From Coriobacteriia bacterium (lineage in GTDB: Bacteria > Actinomycetota > Coriobacteriia > WRKU01 > WQUG01): a stretch of 64,000 bases of DNA. This document shows positions 28,917 to 37,837 of this stretch, piece by piece. Numbering within the stretch: the first letter of the stretch is position 1; each line of letters starts with the position of its first letter. Below the pieces are notes generated by a model. The model saw nothing but the letters and a program-made list of their open reading frames with translations, was not told where the DNA came from and searched no databases. Made by a program: the position numbers and the translations under genes. Location of the stretch: contig WRBC01000007.1 in NCBI GenBank assembly GCA_009779855.1, positions 25,704 to 89,703 of the forward strand, given 5' to 3'.

Positions 28917-30203
28917 TTGAGTACAAAGAGCGGAAAAACAATAGCTGAAAAGATATTCGCAACTCATTCGGGTCGCGAAGTTAGTGCAGGCGACATCGTT
29001 ATCGCCGACGTAGACTTTGTCATGGCGCAAGACGGAACTTCTCCTCTTGCTATTCGTGCGCTGGAGGCCATGGGCGTGGATCAGGTTTTTGATCCTTCAA
29101 AGGTTGCCCTGGTTATGGATCACTCTGCCCCTTCACCTCTTGAAGGAGTAAGTGCCTTGCACACCATGATGCGTGACTTTGGCAAGAAAACTGGCAGCAT
29201 TATTTATGATGTGGGTGCTGGTGTGTGTCATCAGCTTGTTCCTGAGCAGGGACATGTCGTAGCGGGTGATTTGGCAATTGGTTGTGATAGCCACACCTGT
29301 ACCTATGGCGCAATCAATGTGTTCTCTACAGGCGTTGGCAGTACCGATGGCGCAGCAGCTATGGCCTCAGGCAAGCTGTGGTTTAAAGTGCCAGAGACCA
29401 TCAAGGTGGTTGTAAATGGCGAACTTCCTTGTGGTGTCTATTCGAAAGATATCATCTTGCATTTGGCAGGAATCCTAGGTGCTGACGGTGCAAATTACAA
29501 AGCTCTAGAATTTTGTGGCAGCACCATTGATGCTTTAAGCATTGATGCGCGTATGACCATTAGCAATATGGCCATTGAACTCGGTGCAAAAGCAGGACTC
29601 ATGGCGGCTGACCAAAAGGTTATTGATTGGTGCCTGGCTCACTCTGATAAAGAGCCACGTCCCGCTAACCCAGATGCGGACGCAGTCTATTGTCAGGTCG
29701 TTGAAATTGACGCCACAAAGCTTGTGCCGCAAATTGCAAAACCGCATACGGTGGATAATGTTTGCGATATTGATGAGGTAGTTGATTTGCCTATTCAGCA
29801 GGGCGTACTGGGAACCTGTACTAACGGTAGACTGGAGGATCTAGCTATTGCCGCAAAGATTCTTGAGGGCAAGACGATAGATCCTGATGTGCGTTTCATT
29901 GTGGCCCCTGCCTCTAAGCAGGTTTATCTGGATGCTATGGAGGCTGGTTATATTCAGACCTTAGTGGCAGCTGGTGCCTGTGTAGTGACTCCAGGTTGTG
30001 GTCCTTGTGTAGGTACGCATAATGGTGTTCCTAGTGACGGCGAAAACGTAATATCTACAGCGAACCGTAACTTCAAAGGACGTATGGGTAACAGTAATGC
30101 GTTCATTTATCTGGCAAGCCCTGCAGTGGTTGCAGCAAGTGTACTTAAGGGCAAAATCGTTGATCCGACGAAGTGCTGCTGCGTTTCCAAAGGGGGAGAA
30201 TAA
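28917..30203 (+). CDS. LeuC/homoaconitase/aconitase-like hydro-lyase large subunit
   Basis: GCDSHTCTYGAINVFSTGVGSTD, GTCTNGRLEDL, TPGCGPCVGTHNG Fe-S ligands; TTG start. Confidence 0.87.
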   Translation: MSTKSGKTIAEKIFATHSGREVSAGDIVIADVDFVMAQDGTSPLAIRALEAMGVDQVFDPSKVALVMDHSAPSPLEGVSALHTMMRDFGKKTGSIIYDVGAGVCHQLVPEQGHVVAGDLAIGCDSHTCTYGAINVFSTGVGSTDGAAAMASGKLWFKVPETIKVVVNGELPCGVYSKDIILHLAGILGADGANYKALEFCGSTIDALSIDARMTISNMAIELGAKAGLMAADQKVIDWCLAHSDKEPRPANPDADAVYCQVVEIDATKLVPQIAKPHTVDNVCDIDEVVDLPIQQGVLGTCTNGRLEDLAIAAKILEGKTIDPDVRFIVAPASKQVYLDAMEAGYIQTLVAAGACVVTPGCGPCVGTHNGVPSDGENVISTANRNFKGRMGNSNAFIYLASPAVVAASVLKGKIVDPTKCCCVSKGGE

Positions 30204-30709
30204 TGTCCATTAAGGCACAAGCATTCAAGTACGGTGATGACATTAACACCGACTATATTATTAGTGGTAAATATAAATTTAAGTCTAACGACATGCAAGA
30301 AATGGCAGTGCATGCCATGGAAGAGTTAGATCCTGACTATTACAGCAAGGTTAGTCCAAGCGGTGGCTTTCTCATAGCGGGCACTAACTTTGGTTGTGGC
30401 TCAAGTCGTGAACAGGCGCCTCTCGTGCTGATTAACAGCAATACAAAAGCGGTTATTGCAAAGAGTTTTGCGCGCATTTTCTTTCGTAATGCTATTAACA
30501 CAGGACTGCCTGTAGTGACTCTAGACACCGACCAAATTGATGAGGGTGATGAACTAGAGCTTGATCTAGAGGGCGGTGTCGTTCGTAATCTTACTAAAGG
30601 CACAGAACTTGAGTTTGCCCCGCTGCCTCCCGTAATGGCAAGGTTACTTGATGATGGTGGATTAGTGGCTCACTTACGCAAGAACAATGGAAATTTCAAC
30701 CTAGAATAG
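30203..30709 (+). CDS. LeuD/homoaconitase-like hydro-lyase small subunit
   Basis: AFKYGDDINTDYIISGKYKF, LIAGTNFGCGSSREQAPL, AKSFARIFFRNAINTGLPV; 1-nt overlap with the large subunit. Confidence 0.87.
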   Translation: MSIKAQAFKYGDDINTDYIISGKYKFKSNDMQEMAVHAMEELDPDYYSKVSPSGGFLIAGTNFGCGSSREQAPLVLINSNTKAVIAKSFARIFFRNAINTGLPVVTLDTDQIDEGDELELDLEGGVVRNLTKGTELEFAPLPPVMARLLDDGGLVAHLRKNNGNFNLE

Positions 30710-30727
30710 AAGGGTATTGCAAACATT

Positions 30728-31456
30728 ATGGAGCAGTCCTTCACTTTAATCACTATAGAAGCCCCCCTAGAAGAATCGGCTCAAACTGCCAGCGAGTGTG
30801 CGAAAACGCGCAAAGAGCTGGCAGAAGCTTTGGGGCATCAGTCACGTGCCGTGCGTGAGTATACGTCGCAAGTTCTGACAAAATTAGCCTCTGCTGACGT
30901 TACTTTACTGCAGGACTTTGCAAATGATGTCATTGATGCTCTCAATAGACCAGAGTCTTTGACGCGCTATAGCATGATTGAGATTATTGGCGAATTAGCC
31001 AAATCAGACTCAAAAATAGTGACAAATGCTTATGAACCGTTGCAAGATTGCCTCTATGATGAGGAATCAGGAACAGTGCGCCTTTATGCTTTCCGTGTGC
31101 TAGCACGCTACGGGGCAACTGGACCTGCTCGCTCAGTTAAGGTTTGGCCTGACCTATCTATGGCACTACGCTCTTTTCATGGGGACCCAGAATTTATGGC
31201 AATGATGAGCGAACTTATTGCTATGCTAGGGGGGCGCAGCGACGTATCCGTTAAAGAATCAGCGGTAGAACTATTCGCTTTTGATGCAGAGCACGCACGT
31301 GGTGACCTGCGCAAAAAAGCAGAAATAATCTCGAGTTTTGCGCCTGAAGTACTAGCGCGCATCAATAAAGCAAATGAAGAAAAGGCACGTGCTGCAACAG
31401 CTGCAAAGGAAGCTGCTAAGGCTGCTGCAGAAAATGAAGACGAGGAAGAGGAGTAA
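30728..31456 (+). CDS. HEAT/ARM-like alpha-helical repeat protein with charged C-terminal tail
   Basis: Repeated helical pairs (REYTSQVLTKLASADVTLLQDFANDVIDAL, SLTRYSMIEIIGELAKSD, GTVRLYAFRVLARYG), tail AAAENEDEEEE; lies inside the hydro-lyase/IDH operon. Confidence 0.6.
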   Translation: MEQSFTLITIEAPLEESAQTASECAKTRKELAEALGHQSRAVREYTSQVLTKLASADVTLLQDFANDVIDALNRPESLTRYSMIEIIGELAKSDSKIVTNAYEPLQDCLYDEESGTVRLYAFRVLARYGATGPARSVKVWPDLSMALRSFHGDPEFMAMMSELIAMLGGRSDVSVKESAVELFAFDAEHARGDLRKKAEIISSFAPEVLARINKANEEKARAATAAKEAAKAAAENEDEEEE

Positions 31457-31464
31457 TCCCCACT

Positions 31465-32580
31465 ATGGCAACTACGAACGTGACTCATAAGGTAACCTTG
31501 ATTCCAGGGGACGGTATCGGACCTGAGATTACTGAGGCAATGAAATCAGTCATTGAAGCATCTGGTGTAAGTATTGAATGGGAAATACAGCAGGCTGGTG
31601 AGGCTGCTTTGGACGCTACAGGTGAGCTGCTTCCAGAATCGGTGCTGGAATCCATCCGTCGTAACAAGGTTGCTCTAAAGGGACCACTAACTACTCCTAT
31701 CGGACATGGCTTTAGATCGCTTAATGTAACCCTGCGTAAAGAGCTCGACCTTTACACCAATATTCGTCCTGCACAGTCTTTCCGTGGTACAGGTGCGCGT
31801 TATGATGATGTAGACATTGTCCTTTTCCGCGAGAATACCGAAGATCTTTATGCTGGTATCGAGTTTGAAAAAGGCAGTGAGGGCGTACGTCGCATTGCAG
31901 AAATTGTAGAAGAAATGGGTGCAGGAACCATTCGCGAAGATGCGGGTCTTTCTCTTAAGCCTATCAGCGTATTTGGTACACGCCGCATCATGAAGGCAGC
32001 AATGGATTATGCTGTTGCCAATGATCGTAAGAAAGTAACCATTATTCATAAAGCAAACATCATGAAGCATACAGATGGTCTTTACCTGAAAGTTTGTCGT
32101 GAAGTTGCTGCAGAATATGCAGAGATTGCTCCGCAGATTGAGGTAGATGATTTAATTGTGGATTTCGCCTGTACAAGGCTTGTTACTAATCCAGAGCGGT
32201 TTGATGTTCTGGTGTGCCCAAACCTCTTTGGTGATATTGTGTCGGATCTCTGCGCTGGACTTGTAGGTGGTCTGGGTCTGGCACCGGGTGCAAATATTGG
32301 GGATGAGTGTGCGTTATTTGAACCTGTGCACGGAAGTGCTCCTTCGTATGCGGGACAGAACCTTTCAAACCCAACGGCGCTCATATTGTCTGCAGTGATG
32401 ATGCTGCGTCACCTGGGTGAACAGCATGCAGCGGAGCGCGTACATAAGGCAATCGCAGAGGTAATCGCAGAGGGCAAAGTAATAACATATGACCTTATGC
32501 GCATGAGAGAAGGTACCACGGACGGCTCTTCAGGAACAAGAGAATATGCCGCTGCCATAGTTGAAAAGCTAAAAGGTTAA
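31465..32580 (+). CDS. NAD-dependent isocitrate/isopropylmalate/homoisocitrate dehydrogenase family (most like NAD-IDH)
   Basis: IPGDGIGPEIT, GPLTTPIGHGFRSLNVTLRKELDLYTNIRPAQSF, RENTEDLYAGIE, HKANIMKHTDGLYL, PNLFGDIVSDLCAGLVGGLG. Confidence 0.85.
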   Translation: MATTNVTHKVTLIPGDGIGPEITEAMKSVIEASGVSIEWEIQQAGEAALDATGELLPESVLESIRRNKVALKGPLTTPIGHGFRSLNVTLRKELDLYTNIRPAQSFRGTGARYDDVDIVLFRENTEDLYAGIEFEKGSEGVRRIAEIVEEMGAGTIREDAGLSLKPISVFGTRRIMKAAMDYAVANDRKKVTIIHKANIMKHTDGLYLKVCREVAAEYAEIAPQIEVDDLIVDFACTRLVTNPERFDVLVCPNLFGDIVSDLCAGLVGGLGLAPGANIGDECALFEPVHGSAPSYAGQNLSNPTALILSAVMMLRHLGEQHAAERVHKAIAEVIAEGKVITYDLMRMREGTTDGSSGTREYAAAIVEKLKG

Positions 32581-32592
32581 GCAAGATAATAG

Positions 32593-32624
32593 AGCCTCAG
32601 CATTCTGTGCTGGGGCTTTCTTTT
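32593..32624 (+). terminator. Rho-independent terminator after the IDH-like gene
   Basis: AGCCTCAGCA-TTCTG-TGCTGGGGCT-TTCTTTT. Confidence 0.85.
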
Positions 32625-32763
32625 CGGACTTTAGCCCGTTGGGTGCATGCGTCCAGTAATAAACTACCTGCTATGCGGGCGCGCATTGCTAGTTGTTAAT
32701 AACAGAGGAATCTGTTAAATGTATAAGTAGGTAAGACAGTGCGTTATGGATAGGAGAACTTGT

Positions 32764-33756
32764 ATGAAAAAATCACGTGTACTGCTACTGATGTCAGTGC
32801 TTGCTATTGCTATAGCGGCTTTTGCACTTATAGGGTGCAATAATGATGATGTTGCTGAGGATGCTGTGGACGAAATGCCCACTTACGAAGAGGCGGTTGA
32901 ACTTCTGCCTATTACCTTGGCAACGGTACCTTCTGACGACTTTTTACCCTTCTGGGTTGCAGAAAATGAGGGTATCTTTATTGAGCTTGGTTTGGATGTA
33001 GAGATTATCACCTTTGCATCAAGCCGTGAAATGCTTGCTGCAGTGACTGCAGATGAGGCCCAAGGGGCATCTTTGGGTATGCTGTCAGTCTCACAGCTGA
33101 CTCTGAGCGGAATCGATACTGTCGCAGTAAGCCGCCTGGCACCTTCACGCGGTGCGGTTGTGGCAAGTCCTAACAGTGACATTACAAGCGTTGAAGAGCT
33201 CGCTGGCGTTCCCGTGGCTGCGGCAGAAGCCTCATTAGAGGAATATATTCTTTATCGCTCTATGACAGATGCTGGTGTTCCAGAAGATCAGATTGTATTA
33301 GAACAAGTTGCTGATTTGCGTGCTCGTCCGCAATTATTGATGGCTGATCAGATTACTGCATCGACAATGCCTTGGACGCTTGCCTCTGTAATGGGGGAGC
33401 AAGGTGCTCACATTTTGGTAAACGAGCAAGACATTGAGGATTTTACTTCTACAGTGCTAGGTATTCGAGCTGACTGGCTAGAACAAGAAGGGGCCGAACC
33501 AACAGTGGCTGCACTTCTGGAAGCATGGAATCGCGGCGCAGAACTAATCAATGAGGATCCAGATAGCTATCTGGATTTACTGACAGAAAAGGCAAACCTG
33601 CCAGAAGATTCTATTGAGGCAGGCTACACCATGCAGGTTTACTCAATGGCAGAACTTCCAGATCGTCAACAGGTGGAAGATATTCTGGACTGGGCATATC
33701 GTCAAGGACATGCCGAAGAAGTAATATCTTACGAGGACTTCATCTGGACTCCGTAG
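32764..33756 (+). CDS. ABC transporter substrate-binding lipoprotein (NMT1/THI5-like)
   Basis: Lipobox ALIGC; LATVPSDDFLPFWVAENEGIFIELGLDVEIITFASSREMLAAV; start set at the ATG at 32764 after an AGGAG RBS. Confidence 0.82.
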   Translation: MKKSRVLLLMSVLAIAIAAFALIGCNNDDVAEDAVDEMPTYEEAVELLPITLATVPSDDFLPFWVAENEGIFIELGLDVEIITFASSREMLAAVTADEAQGASLGMLSVSQLTLSGIDTVAVSRLAPSRGAVVASPNSDITSVEELAGVPVAAAEASLEEYILYRSMTDAGVPEDQIVLEQVADLRARPQLLMADQITASTMPWTLASVMGEQGAHILVNEQDIEDFTSTVLGIRADWLEQEGAEPTVAALLEAWNRGAELINEDPDSYLDLLTEKANLPEDSIEAGYTMQVYSMAELPDRQQVEDILDWAYRQGHAEEVISYEDFIWTP

Positions 33757-33807
33757 CATATTTAGTGTCCAACCTTCTACACAAATTTACAAACGAGAAG
33801 TAGATAA

Positions 33808-33843
33808 GTAGCCCTGAGGATTACCTCAGGGCTACTTTCTTTT
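33808..33843 (+). terminator. Rho-independent terminator
   Basis: GTAGCCCTGAGG-ATTA-CCTCAGGGCTAC-TTTCTTTT. Confidence 0.92.
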
Positions 33844-33958
33844 ATGGGTCATATGCAGCGATATTGGTAATTTAAACTTAACCTTGCTATACTATCCACC
33901 ATGTTTTGCAGACTACGGTCTGCTTGGCACAAATCAAATAAAGTTTTTCAATCCGCTG

Positions 33959-33988
33959 TTGACAGCCTAATATTTCTTGGGCTAAAAT
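33959..33988 (+). promoter_or_regulatory. Putative sigma70-type promoter for rpoBC
   Basis: TTGACA (33959-33964), 18-bp spacer, TAAAAT (33983-33988). Confidence 0.65.
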
Positions 33989-34038
33989 AGCGGATTGCTG
34001 ATTTGTTGTCAATTCTATTCCTGAGGAGGAATCAACTC

Positions 34039-37000
34039 GTGCCAAAAAGTACCGGTTCCCCTGTTACGTCCGAGGCGAGAAATGCTTCTGTTGCTAACAG
34101 AAGAAGCTTTGGAAAATCCCCGGAAATCCTTGAGGTTCCCAATCTACTCAGCATTCAAAGAGACTCATTCAAATGGTTCCAGGAAAAGGGTCTTCGTGCT
34201 GTCTTTGATGAGATTTCCCCAATCTATGATCGTGATGAGCGTTATGCTGTAGTTTTGGGAGACTACATCTTTAGTCCTCCGAAGAACACGATTGAAGAAT
34301 GCAAAGAAAAGGGTCTTACCTATCAATCGTCACTGCTCGCCAATGTATCGGTTATTAATCGTGAATCTGGTGAAGAGTTACAGAAGAACCTTATTTATTT
34401 AGGTGACTTCCCAACAATCACAGAGCGTGCAACCTTTATCATCAATGGTTCAGAGCGCGTTATCGTATCCCTCTTGCAGCGCTCTCCTGGTGTTTATTTT
34501 GCTATTGATGAGCGCCGTGACAAAAATGAATTTTACACAGCGGAGCTAAAGCCCCATCGTGGTGCGCCGCTGTCTTTTGAAATTGATCGTGTTGGTGCTA
34601 TTCAGGCCAATGTGAATCGTAGCCGTAAAGTACCAGCCACCATGTTTATGCGAGCCATGGGCATTGCAGAAACCCACGAAGAGTTTATGAAGCTCTTTAA
34701 TGGTTCAGAGGTTATTGAGCGTACTTTGGCTCGCGATACAACGCATACGCGTGATGAGGCTTTGATTGAAGTTTATAAGCGTCTGCGTCCCGGTGAGCAC
34801 CCCACAACAGAGGCTGCTCGTACCATGCTAGAAGGCCTGTATTACAACAAACAGCGCTATGATTTGGCGCGCGTTGGTCGTTATCAGATTAATAAAAAGC
34901 TCGGACTGGATTTTGGCGATGATGCTGTATCCTTGACGCCAGAAGATATCATCACAACTATCGACTATCTTTGTAAGCTGGTTGAAAAAGTTGATGGTTA
35001 TACAATCGACGATATTGATCATTTAGGTAACCGCCGTATCTCGACGGTGGGGGAATTGATCCAGAATCAATTCCGCATTGGACTTGCACGTATGGCACGT
35101 ACGGTAAGTGAGCGCATGACTACGATGTCACCTGATGACATCTCACCAGAGGCGCTTATTAATATTCGTCCTATCAGCGCAGCGATCAAAGAATTCTTTG
35201 GATCGTCACAGTTGTCACAGTTCATGGATCAAACAAATCCTGTTGCAGGACTTGCGCATAAGCGCCGTCTTTCAGCGATTGGTCGTGGCGGTATTCGCAG
35301 TGCGCGTGAAGCAAAGATTGATGTTCGTGATGTGCACGCAAGTCACTACGGACGCATCTGTCCTATTGAAACCCCAGAGGGTATGAACATTGGTCTTATT
35401 GGTTCACTTGCAACTTACGCGCAAGTTAACGACTATGGCTTCATTGAAACCCCTTATCGTGTGGTGAAAAAAGGTAAGGTAACTTCTGAAATCCATTATC
35501 TGACAGCAGATGCGGAAGAGCGCGAAGTTATCGCACAGGCAAATGAGCCCTTTGACCATAAAACAGGCGCTTTCCAAAACCCGCGCGTACTTTGCCGTGT
35601 AAAAGGTGCTGGGGCGGATGGTCAGTTTGGTGAGCCTGAAGAGCGTCTGCCAGATGATGTAACCTACATGGATGTAAGTCCGCGCCAGATGGTATCGGCC
35701 GTAACCGCGCTGATTCCTTTCCTCGAGCACGATGATGCAAATCGTGCACTTATGGGCGCAAATATGCAGCGTCAGGCAGTGCCGCTACTGAAGCCTGTAT
35801 CACCACTGGTAGGAACAGGTCTTGAGGCAACAATCGCGCAAGATTCTGGCGAAGTTGTGCTTGCACGCGAGGCAGGGACAGTAACGTATGTAGATGCAAG
35901 GCTAATAACGGTTGAATCAGAGGGTGGAAAGACAGAAAGCTACCCACTGCCAAAGTTTTCACGCAGTAACCAGAGCACATGCCTGAACTTCCGTCCTTTG
36001 GTGCAGCTAGGTGATAAGGTAGAAGAAACACAGCCATTGGCCGACGGTCCTTCAACCTGCGGGGCAGAATTAGCACTAGGTCAAAACTTGTTAGTTGCCT
36101 TCATGCCTTGGGGTGGTTACAACTACGAGGATGCTATCATCATCAGCGAACGTGTTGTGCGTGATGACTTGCTGACCTCTATCCACATTAAAGAATACGA
36201 AATCGAGGCTCGTGAAACAAAGCTGGGTCCTGAAGAGATTACTCGTGAGGTTCCTAACCTATCTGATGATATGCTGGCAAACCTTGATGAAGATGGAATT
36301 ATTCGCATAGGAACTGAGGTAAATCCAGGCGATGTTCTTGTGGGTAAGGTTACTCCAAAGGGTGAATCAGGTGAACCTACTGCAGAAGAGCGTCTACTGC
36401 GTCAGATCTTTGGCGAAAAGGCTCATGATGTACGTGATTCATCACTACGCGTACCCCACGGTGTTTCAGGACGCGTTATAGAAATTCAGCAGGTGGACAA
36501 TAGCCAGGATGGCGTTGAACTAAAGCGTGGCGTGAACGAACTCGTGCGTGTGTTTGTTGCGCAAAAACGTAAAATTCAAGAAGGCGACAAACTTGCAGGA
36601 CGCCACGGTAATAAGGGTGTTATCTCAAAGGTTCTTCCGGTAGAAGACATGCCCTTTATGGCAGACGGAACCCCTGTAGACATTATTCTGAATCCTATGG
36701 GTGTACCTAGTCGTATGAATGTTGGACAGTTGCTCGAGACTCATCTAGGGTGGGCTGCTCACGCCGGCTGGAGCGACGATCCAAAGGCGAAGAATTCTGT
36801 TGCAGGTAATATGCGCGTAGCTACGCCTGTATTCGATGGGGCAAAGGAAGAAGAAATTAGTGAAAGTCTGGATGCGGCAAACCGTAACCTGGAACTTGCT
36901 TCGCAAGAGCGCTTTGGCGATAAGTCCATGTCAGCTTTCGTTCCGAAGATTTCACGTGAAGGTAAGATGACTCTGTACAACGGACGTACAGGTGAACCCT

Positions 37001-37836
37001 TCCATAAGCCCGTAACTGTTGGCGAAATTTACATGCTGAAGCTGCATCACTTGGTTGATGATAAGATTCACGCACGTTCAACAGGGCCGTACTCATTGGT
37101 TACTCAGCAGCCACTAGGTGGTAAGGCTCAATTTGGTGGTCAGCGCTTCGGAGAAATGGAAGTGTGGGCGCTGTATGCGTACGGTGCAGCCTACTTGCTG
37201 CGTGAAATTCTCACCATTAAATCAGATGACCTCGTGGGGCGTGTAAAGGCATATGAGGCTATCGTGAAGGGTGAAAATATCCCAGAACCCGGTATGCCGG
37301 AGTCGTTCAATGTGCTTGTGACAGAGCTCAAGGCACTTGGTCTTAATATTGAAGCACTTACTGATGGTGGTGCCAATATTGAACTGGCAGATGCAGAGTC
37401 AACCGCCAATACAGAAGCAGCATCTTTCATGGACTTGGGTGCCTTAACTGATAACTTAGACGCTGACGTAGCAGCATCCTTCCTAGAAGAAGTTGTTGCT
37501 GGTCAAGTCGAAAAGCAAACAGAACTTATGGGTGCGCTTGATTGGAACATGGAAGACGCAGGACCACTGAACCTGGATACAACAGAAGGCCTAGGTTCAG
37601 AGGATAGTGATGCAACCGCTTCTGCACTGCCTGATGCTGCAGGTGCTCCGGTTGCTACTGTGGGTACTGAAGAGGTAACTCCCATTGATTTGGATCTTAG
37701 TGATCTTAGCGACTTAAGTAGCATCGATAACATAATTGCAGCTACTGATGGTAAGGCAGATGCCCTTGATCTGAAGGGTGAGGCCGAGGCCGAAGACAGC
37801 GCTACCCCAGATACTACAGAAGCTGGAAAGGAATAA
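34039..37836 (+). CDS. rpoB: DNA-directed RNA polymerase subunit beta
   Basis: [56 protein letters not shown] start after a GAGGAGG RBS; ~158 aa C-terminal extension. Confidence 0.98.
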   Translation: MPKSTGSPVTSEARNASVANRRSFGKSPEILEVPNLLSIQRDSFKWFQEKGLRAVFDEISPIYDRDERYAVVLGDYIFSPPKNTIEECKEKGLTYQSSLLANVSVINRESGEELQKNLIYLGDFPTITERATFIINGSERVIVSLLQRSPGVYFAIDERRDKNEFYTAELKPHRGAPLSFEIDRVGAIQANVNRSRKVPATMFMRAMGIAETHEEFMKLFNGSEVIERTLARDTTHTRDEALIEVYKRLRPGEHPTTEAARTMLEGLYYNKQRYDLARVGRYQINKKLGLDFGDDAVSLTPEDIITTIDYLCKLVEKVDGYTIDDIDHLGNRRISTVGELIQNQFRIGLARMARTVSERMTTMSPDDISPEALINIRPISAAIKEFFGSSQLSQFMDQTNPVAGLAHKRRLSAIGRGGIRSAREAKIDVRDVHASHYGRICPIETPEGMNIGLIGSLATYAQVNDYGFIETPYRVVKKGKVTSEIHYLTADAEEREVIAQANEPFDHKTGAFQNPRVLCRVKGAGADGQFGEPEERLPDDVTYMDVSPRQMVSAVTALIPFLEHDDANRALMGANMQRQAVPLLKPVSPLVGTGLEATIAQDSGEVVLAREAGTVTYVDARLITVESEGGKTESYPLPKFSRSNQSTCLNFRPLVQLGDKVEETQPLADGPSTCGAELALGQNLLVAFMPWGGYNYEDAIIISERVVRDDLLTSIHIKEYEIEARETKLGPEEITREVPNLSDDMLANLDEDGIIRIGTEVNPGDVLVGKVTPKGESGEPTAEERLLRQIFGEKAHDVRDSSLRVPHGVSGRVIEIQQVDNSQDGVELKRGVNELVRVFVAQKRKIQEGDKLAGRHGNKGVISKVLPVEDMPFMADGTPVDIILNPMGVPSRMNVGQLLETHLGWAAHAGWSDDPKAKNSVAGNMRVATPVFDGAKEEEISESLDAANRNLELASQERFGDKSMSAFVPKISREGKMTLYNGRTGEPFHKPVTVGEIYMLKLHHLVDDKIHARSTGPYSLVTQQPLGGKAQFGGQRFGEMEVWALYAYGAAYLLREILTIKSDDLVGRVKAYEAIVKGENIPEPGMPESFNVLVTELKALGLNIEALTDGGANIELADAESTANTEAASFMDLGALTDNLDADVAASFLEEVVAGQVEKQTELMGALDWNMEDAGPLNLDTTEGLGSEDSDATASALPDAAGAPVATVGTEEVTPIDLDLSDLSDLSSIDNIIAATDGKADALDLKGEAEAEDSATPDTTEAGKE

Positions 37837-37837
37837 C

